From NCBI GenBank assembly GCA_020027345.1, contig JAHRAH010000133.1, forward strand, positions 1 to 42,920: 42,920 nucleotides of DNA, written 5' to 3'. This stretch comes from Gammaproteobacteria bacterium (GTDB lineage Bacteria; Pseudomonadota; Gammaproteobacteria; Tethybacterales; Persebacteraceae). The stretch's first letter is position 1. Each line of letters begins with the position of its first letter. The translations under genes were made by a program, and so were the position numbers. Below, piece after piece: positions 42,001-42,920 of this stretch. The notes beneath the pieces were generated by a model that saw only the letters and a program-made list of their open reading frames with translations, searched no databases and was not told where the DNA came from.

Positions 42001-42920
42001 AAAGCCCTCAACCGTAGGCGGCGGCGAAGCGTCAGCCAAAGCGCAATCCCCGCGCGCCCCGTCCGCGCGAACAAGATTGCCGCCGCCGCCGCAAGCGACA
42101 ACCGCCGTCACATCGCCCCCGGAATTCGCAAGCAAGAGCCGCGCCGCAACGCCGACAACCACCGAATAGTTATTCCCGCTCCCCGCCCGTATCGTCGCCT
42201 CGCCCTCCAAAAGCGTTATCCGCGCGCTGCTCCCCCCCGAATTAAACCCCCAGCGCAAATGAGTCCCCCCCAGCGCCAAAGTAACAATCTGCGCGCCAAA
42301 AAGCACATCCGCCGGAGAAGGAGGACGCAAACGATTCAAACCGCCGCCACCCGCCATCACAGCCAAAACCGAACCGCCCGGACGAAACTCCGCACGCGAA
42401 TTCACCGAAAGCGAAAGCGACCACCCCCCCGCCGCCTGAGCAAACCAAGCAAAATCCCGCCCCGCCGGAGCAACCGCAGGACCCGTCCGCACAGCCACCG
42501 TCTGCGTAATGTCAAACGCAATCCGGTCGCCCGTCACCGTCGTCGTCACCGACCCCCTAATTAAAGTAGCCGTAAACAATTCATTCGCCGCTTTCGCCCC
42601 CGCCGCTATCGTGTATCCCGCCGCCGTTATCGTTTGATTGTTAAGCGTTAAAACATCCCGCCCCGCATGAATCCCCACCGTTATCCCCGCATCCGTCAGA
42701 AACACACCAAACGGCGAAACCTCCCCCGCCCGCGAAATCCGCTGCGAATACTCCCGCCGAACCGCGTCAAAGAAATGCGCCCGCGGATCAAAACTCCCCG
42801 TCCGCGCCGCCCCCGGAGTCGGCTGCCCGAAGTCGTGCGCGTAAGAAAACCTCCCCCCAATGTCCCCGCTGTCCTCGTCAACCTCCAATTCCAATTCCAA
42901 GCCATACCCCGGCGAAAGCC
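24049..42920 (-). CDS. Giant cadherin/Ig-like tandem-repeat protein, 5'-partial
   Basis: One open frame of about 6,290 codons that continues beyond the right edge; the true start and any signal peptide are outside the window. The first 450 or so visible residues are a non-repetitive beta-rich region. Then come about 16-17 repeats of about 200 residues, each a pair of beta-sandwich-like domains: domain A opens LPVPxxF...LTVTTRIA and contains GxDxAGxxQxA; domain B opens VDPPxLxL and carries DDxHxNT. A duplicated block of different domains follows, then a short Gly/Pro-rich end. The composition (Gly, Ala, Val, Thr, Ser; almost no Cys or Lys) fits a huge secreted or surface protein, perhaps an adhesin. 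No autotransporter barrel, LPXTG or RTX repeat is seen in the window. The last 80 or so residues are encoded by palindromic repeats. No secretion gene is adjacent. Confidence 0.88.
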   Translation of the reverse strand, partial: LSPGYGLELELEVDEDSGDIGGRFSYAHDFGQPTPGAARTGSFDPRAHFFDAVRREYSQRISRAGEVSPFGVFLTDAGITVGIHAGRDVLTLNNQTITAAGYTIAAGAKAANELFTATLIRGSVTTTVTGDRIAFDITQTVAVRTGPAVAPAGRDFAWFAQAAGGWSLSLSVNSRAEFRPGGSVLAVMAGGGGLNRLRPPSPADVLFGAQIVTLALGGTHLRWGFNSGGSSARITLLEGEATIRAGSGNNYSVVVGVAARLLLANSGGDVTAVVACGGGGNLVRADGARGDCALADASPPPTVEGFGAGIHGLRIAAETGATVVTLLTLSGGGNSEFAAEIIEQNPAIFTLTDPVQDSNGVFAVTVGENDIDGGLAQAVVRISSTVEFSPGGEMLRTVQARVSPSLALLSEPGHPVLATITTQRTVAVAAGLRATGGYLAAGDSYTIGIIGTPAGFALEGVTVIANSSPIANPARRTVIATVGDSLAESGARATLTVTIDVVNPPPLAVSRVGLQTVAATANRFLPLGRPSVSGGDGAYTYQLINPILLNYFTARIAADGLVEIQNGDEGRVATLTIRVDDGNTHIAAVDLELEISLAAGIVLPVPSAFAGASRGILTVTTFRSELSLGRLQPIGGFNYTFGLHNNPGNFNIGRVDNDTGELRFNGSPQSSDTVVLSLFVNGIVSVAEIEQGATVEVTLAIVDPPAILGRVLASPRLRATLAGVRTSVAIAEITGGGLGVDSASNPSFVWRVEEQTPGGNVFVDSRGSGLRVTVFMQSFSGQTVMATIAARDTRHSRAGNLTLTVASRFVSPITLAGDVRAVTVTTYEDPSRDAGNVVLVTLTGSGGGGDSGASPYVFDLVNDGPDLEVAIGGANAWVRVDRDIDAARTVVASVRMTETEDGFVQRLTVLVTVAVVDPPSLTLSFNGPLNFTRLVTSGNVEVGTLVLSGGQPTGTRGIVIAGTPQHGFAVAANGILSFTDATAEGEVSVTVSGNDSHANTPAALLTVVVNLVTGIALPVPDAFSAGTLRLTTQIAPPPFTFQAGGGTGISYVVVSSPFANSGFGGGGVLRFSAPSSPVTNGLIVVRAEGQNLAGARQTAMITLTLTFVDPPALGLGFVGTGRTVQLITSAAVTVGTVSLSGGRADGSRFTSIVSQPGGFNLDGGSVLVRSAGNNSATGTVTVILSGDDTHGNTPEVRFTVSLELVEGIGLPAPGRLTVTTRIAANEILTLSAVGGRAQNPGFTYGLIDAPSDITVALGSGNGELEFSATPHTTIELTITATVGGLDPAGQRGGATSEIILVIADPPSITAEFIGGGPLRVALTTNDRTRGITVGTVVIRGGHGAYSASQIGGVAVAEDSGTLVIRWTGNDVASPGIRTGRTDIDDRHANTPGLRLDLTLTVVAGLELGVTPAAFGSAPLTVTTFDNLSFLPNNAGADASNVSNIIYDFAVANTVNVGIGRGGGVLTRSGTWNVAVTSALSLRAAGDNAAGGRQTATVVATIAIVDPPGLGFDVVGNANLTRLVLGTDGALAAATLTLTGGLGAKNLGIVSQGGDRANFAFSQNGVLSRSSGNDSPGSVTVVVRGDDGHPNTDEATRTITFALVEGINLPVPGTRFDSGVWTITTHLRAAGIFEDLIAVGGHPQNANFEYSFVGTPEPDLFVTLGGEDGALGFSGSPITPLTAGFTVLVTGVDAGGLAGRSTVSLTIAVVNPPTLRIGFSPTVGLTRATASGDLVVGTLSVGGGVDGAARTVVVHDSGNALRGFGLRVEGGETVLFLTDADDVANVLVTVAAGAEHANANTARLTVELELETGILLPFPSGVLGEGAIRTVTARGAGGAVDGSEDLFTLTAAGGDDSNYEYRVINSPTLNGVAFDGAALEYRSQHEAAARTVVVLLEARNGNTRGDGFRDGNTPGTASFSLAVVLPSDLTVTLDPAVSHFVYSVGAFVTVATLGITGGFARGAVQVNQTGGGFAVSARGGDMLLVATGFGTPGIHAVTLNLADGYTPGVQNAAFSVTATVIRPLEIEVLRILPVTSVLTPDGAATLTARGGFLASGARHAFSRIANNGADVAGPNSGVVNWLNGRFAGEYVQNFRAQDSIGNIADVRFTVTVVDPPVITVGRGSLRTVLATSDALVGVGAAAVGGGVGPYSYAVVNGTVDGVITAQIGAADGLLSVAILTITNDFTVTIRVGDSHSLNPDRTPEVNFELEVSVAAGIVLPVPAKFGGAGVLTVTTDIAAAVIATLSAVGGSGTPGYVYGIAGQAGATFSFTPGAGGAILGFANVPDEPGEWTVTLEVDGENAAGVQQNARAVLRVSAVHPPQLTVEFAAAPDLGHLTLAAADGRITLGSLNISGGRPGPRRESANGRRGTWAIEGSESALILVGAETRNPGAIMATVVADDFHDGSAAGTLILTVTLFEGLGVLGPQEFVDAGEGILTVTTRVTRVWGSFRPVREVGALNYQFVNGQGDRLNAVNFLIGRAGGALVNTPGPATTPITITVSVRLIAENLAGDSQTAMAQVTLAIVDPPSLTLDFGSGGARTDVITVTGTVTVGTVTLAGGQGNKDVTVGGLAAAGLTLVGGSLLVFTDADAVTTYVVTLGGNDGHANTDAAGLTLTLSVHAAMGGAVSPVTAGDAATPLRVFTRGGVGDIAGFAVEGSDGTGFGYAFVGGSPTVALGVGAADGVFEWTASPSAESTSTVTVRVSGTDLAGDAQNVDVTAHLAIEFPPALTIRFFGTEPNLVRLTTADAINLGIIEAVGGLNPTAPALRTVSRAGFVQVTPTGARTGLRINAGGAAAAGLVTMVFGASDPHLDVADSVRTIVMTFVSGLGLPVPSPFLDGDGDRAPLTVFTRVLPTEVLATLTASGAGAGEDVAYGFLGGLGGRDAYQLGIAASVVSFTGKPNNPVAGISLTLTAGAENLAGVEDAATLTVTIVYVHPPRVTGEFLGTPRTEAVTTEGAVTIGTLTVGGGFVNPGSDYFGTFAGTPRTFSDFVLAFTDADEVGVVAATGIISDEHTGTPNLSITVSLSLGGVFTLRQPAEDLTIITHSDRTSMTVFSAENGSGVSYAFVNEFRDGPFPVVQLAATADGSEVTLQLAGLTRDDSENTITVSVRAEGTDLDGETQSATVSLIVVFADPPSLTIRLENANLVHLTSATGLQGIGRIVVEGGGANARRTGGNPAGYFISNLGNLSRSSGNAPRNPEENVLVLRATDDHPNTPDALLRITVRFVSGLVLPSPGDVLVTTRIAGLGIATLAAQNAGAGLVFSVVNATTEAATVTINSEGELSFLSAADSAASVTLSVTVTGPDLSGSSGAAGASFVLRIVDPAALTLATPTEFGTVLVTAAVAVVANYGRPGFTGGYLDSSRGNIIRLSILGSPPGGYRVDSGGILALLPATTLGTTSVTVRLDDDHANTDALTVSLTVQLVRDMSFSPPDVFVDGTIRLTTRTGYAALFTAAVENGTQVTYSYNLIPANSGFTGDSASGVGGFSDSAVTSPGTITLQLQAQGLNLQGGRRTRVAELVTLYFVDPPTLSLGFVGAGNFAQLLTSGAVTVGTLSLSGGAAEGTRTTAIVGAANGFSLGGGSILLRASGNNATALLSVLIAGNDSHANTDAARATVVLRLVSGIDLPVPDVFDNGDGVLTVTSRIAGALLATLTAGNGSGFRYGLFNAPTGLTVTLGADGAQAGVLGFNGIPHLPITATLTATVGGENAAGIGQTATVSLTLLVADPPALTLVTTGIIGSFVAIYASRPMGNVGFSGGYVAAGRENANRIVFVGNAPHFASAGGQMAFINSPGVGSLSVTVRVDDDHENTLPVSVTLTVRFAAAVSLPGIGSEDVTVTTHTDYAPLLQLTVTNANLTGTPLPSYRLLDAPASPTFGINANGGLQFVVNPHASITVTVTVEVRAEPNASVPSEQRATTSLTIEVRDPLPLTVEFAASPAVNLNPFTTTATVTVGSVVFRGGSERTDHLLELRGPDVARFSFNDRQIRLPDARAPITLSAFLAVRDQHPNVADASLTIRVTVVDELVFGPSERLTVLGGRRVGSAAEVFATVAARGGEGARTHSFVGTEPGWLDYSAAGSLLLAANADLPGAGVLATLTLAAVDSAPTPARVSATVSVLFIGSLTIGTEGNANLLPDTGAEYLVVTLTAGGGAGDYVFSAPDEAADYGVVRGSVLRIGDLSATGILSMTVSVDDESGLTPAVEYRLTVTVLDALSLVSPTAGGTLSLTTRVPSPGGAFFTLSAAGGLPHYSFPAGASFGPGGNYFSGAQSGSGAGIGFALSYAAGGAGAAAEGVLAATVSVVIGDSRVPSRRVTVDATVFAEFSHPADVGFAAGRGLTVAPLLATTDSATVIFTLANQVGLFAGGGARAVVGVGVDYVLSVTAAGANAASVGFFSRTDTGQAGISVVALTAGVLTLTIYVRDRSLAGGGHHPDTELVVVRTVSVLNALPVTAGFLENLGGLGQAPADGDGRRAFFINKPTNIGSVSAREGVAPYSYSQVGAPGISVGLDADSGAVTVRHNALITATLSFAVADADAGTEPSTVAYIVEAVPTLVLTALPGLVITVDQYNHGNTQNHGAYFGTVFAVGGRSLVAGFSYSYLQGGTPAGTDPLFSYAQNPFQTELVDANGVAQTGLRFVHAPPAPATLGAIMEVEDGDLRLTPETNVLVVVVPSPVSLTLRSPSFVSGESVTVGTLTFADGTAVTASVGVLGIGTMTLGGDGVAVVAGAASGNPLSVRVDSSANGAGGVLASASAAGFYHLTLFGGRGEANRRGSGTDAPAGRVGVDLALATLEFVGGGAFAFSHFGAVNLPGARTESGAIARAAVSGGTPPYRYEIANTPQNANITFALRNNGHVFIIGGESPAAGEERELTVRVRDSASGDISRVLTVGFVSGVNLSPPDAVLTVTTRIAAAAIVTLSGSDGTGFSYGLVRAPTDITAVVGAANGELSFSEIPHTVLAEARITLSVRAAGTDAGGQPSAATAEVTVEIVDPPALTLVTAGFVSVLVTNVNANFAFGLLRLDGGYIAAARSGVNRLTIVGTPAGGFNSLGLLQGNFALAINASQTPATVAVTLSIDDDHLNTAPLTASLTVALVRAISLPGLGDILTVSTRFTYATLFQLTAENLGAGGQNFALVNAPGSLLPNAFEVVSESGLARFVGNRAALNSPLLVTLSVRLLASDLAGNLGRTTTDVTVDVVDPPALTVSFVGTPNLAVAPTSENVTLGTISVSQDSGWTGLQLRINSSDGLIRRVIGGRTVLLLRSPSAEGVSVLTMTVDDPHPNVADVRFVVSVTVIGQIRFPALATLTAFGGRTVGSAAEFVATVSAAGGEGARTHSLLGTAPAWVNYNTGNGYLSFPAAAVLPTVGAAATLTFSASDSASPPVLTSATLAITFRARPVTAGFGKHYAFEGSFGVVEDFDILDGLVPVIVNEPTTVGSVLAGAGQTPYSYAVIADGGISVGVGTDGAVSVLHNALLASANVGLEVTDGDGGKATVSVTVAVSPTLSLRVLPEGVITVDQYRHGNYRTGGLFDPFMTLVGSGGRATTSGGGQEGDYGYGTRNIGGDYLFTYAERAVFDVNDVRRASVYFTQSPPARITLTAGIELADADTRLLRATVTVVVVPSPVLLTVNSPVFPAARSLTVATLRFADGDAITASVGVLGIATVGAGAIVGDPLSVTVGAGGAVVASAAHAGRYVITLFGGRGRVHRVIPQAPQPAKVDVEIAVATLQVVPGGAFAILPPYPGPRITVASDAVLSSPIARIGVQGGLPPYTFALMGTPVADITVALDANSGELRLNGQTPRENAQRFLTVRASESGGGSGTFTVSILFRPPAPPRGFLIGFESGQLILPTISVGVEDFVYGTVTAVNVVGAVSFTVSSLPSASATLLGGTVLRLNAPPVSELAANLRRFTVTLLTQDDNPNTDDTNRLLFIRVMDDLSLSMNPPLITLTSGQAFPAESENVAAFVGSGGVAPYAYTFESGEDSFGANSELAIAGDNLQFIAASGQTITSEASTVAITRIVMRDGFSPVNVATFTVGSVIYLPAPEARLSLITAGAIESIPLTYDEIHLVGTRVRMYFGIGGGEGGNVAGVLGARVPSNAFTGNVRLRDRSIVSGAGVLWQTDWRHNSALGQGTVIVPLTFTETGSEVPVLSLTITMFFCNGAGCDAGTLLPRPSGGGGGVALAPDINLPAERNETFVKSHEGTITRVQPPGSGFAYNNFVIPASPKKRESSKLIAKSESSSPQKSPSSPREPSLPREASLHLSRGVTPQKIPPQPERTSQTPLHFRRDATNPG
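24131..24284. repeat. Cluster of palindromic repeats in the 3' end of the giant gene
   Basis: A perfect 12-bp-arm palindrome (24130-24155, CGTTACACCTCT GG AGAGGTGTAACG), then CCTCGC/GCGAGG (24158-24175), then GC-rich GACGAG-type repeats. Last is a decayed dRS3-like unit (24239-24274: CTGGATTCCCGC ... GCGGGAATGAC). All are translated, giving a Ser/Pro/Arg/Lys-rich tail unlike the rest of the protein. Confidence 0.75.
25440..27965 (-). repeat. Protein super-repeat, copy 2 (C-terminal)
   Basis: Encodes a domain series beginning DPPALTLVTAGF, then LTAFGGRTVGSAAEF, GGEGARTHS, VITVDQYRHGN, VVVPSPVLLTV, ASVGVLGI and YVITLFGGRGRVHR. The same order occurs in copy 1 (28260-31745). The two differ at many residues, so the duplication is old. 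Confidence 0.7.
28260..31745 (-). repeat. Protein super-repeat, copy 1
   Basis: Encodes DPPALTLVTTGI, LTVLGGRRVGSAAEV, GGEGARTHS, VITVDQYNHGN, VVVPSPVSLTL, ASVGVLGI and YHLTLFGGRGEANR, in the same order as copy 2. It is about 1 kb longer because roughly 320 extra residues (three domains around 29,580-30,560) lie between GGEGARTHS and VDQY. Confidence 0.7.
36981..36989. repeat. C9 homopolymer within the giant gene
   Basis: Nine consecutive C (G9 on the coding strand, Gly codons) after CATAT. A one-base slip would truncate the protein here. A phase-variation tract is possible but unproven. Confidence 0.5.
39781..39789. repeat. Second C9 homopolymer within the giant gene
   Basis: Nine consecutive C after CCCCGT, encoding Gly residues on the minus strand. 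It lies in a domain A unit. Confidence 0.5.

Overview
The window reads as one piece of chromosome from a GC-rich proteobacterium. The gene orders rplU-rpmA-obgE-proB-ispB and yciO-trpS-scpA-scpB-rluB, a 400-residue TrpRS, YgfZ and an IspB-type prenyl synthase point to Gammaproteobacteria (Betaproteobacteria less likely). Lineage is inferred from gene order and protein resemblance only. No rRNA, tRNA, CRISPR array, transposase or phage gene was seen.

Layout. (1) 1-4490: a Rieske oxygenase (minus) diverges from a TRAP transporter operon (dctP-dctQ-dctM), with a shared control region carrying an inverted repeat. (2) 4585-8036: an EmrE-like SMR exporter, then malyl-CoA lyase and the two malate-CoA ligase subunits (mcl-mtkA-mtkB), a serine-cycle type module. 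(3) 8054-17610, all minus: ilvE, a CHCC zinc-finger protein, yciO, trpS, scpA, scpB, rluB, a SelD-type FAD oxidoreductase and dnaG, mostly overlapping by 4-23 bases and so probably one operon. (4) 17660-21527, minus: rplU-rpmA-obgE-proB-ispB. (5) 21607-24034: ygfZ, a divergent YgfX-like membrane protein, a small GIY-YIG nuclease and a small coiled-coil membrane protein, separated by palindromic repeats. (6) 24049-42920, minus: one uninterrupted reading frame of more than 6,280 codons. It encodes a giant cadherin/Ig-like repeat protein that runs off the right edge, so its N-terminus is missing.

How the genes may work together. The oxygenase resembles the trimethylammonium/carnitine/betaine type. 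The adjacent TRAP binding protein lacks the usual carboxylate-binding Arg, and malyl-CoA lyase with malate thiokinase would split malate-derived carbon. A route from methylated amines to C1 units and glycine, with serine-cycle assimilation, is a reasonable but unproven reading.

What stands out. (a) The giant protein has a regular period of about 600 bp (two domains of about 100 residues), with a recurring DDxHxNT motif and a duplicated block near the C-terminus. (b) RluB carries nine 41-residue Arg/Asp-rich repeats inserted between its S4 and catalytic domains. (c) Nested palindromic elements sit inside coding 3' ends (rluB, dnaG, giant gene). (d) Extended -10 promoters are placed 6-8 bases before the start codon in four genes, predicting leaderless mRNAs. 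Two of the extended -10 boxes in the window reuse the TGA stop codon of the preceding gene.
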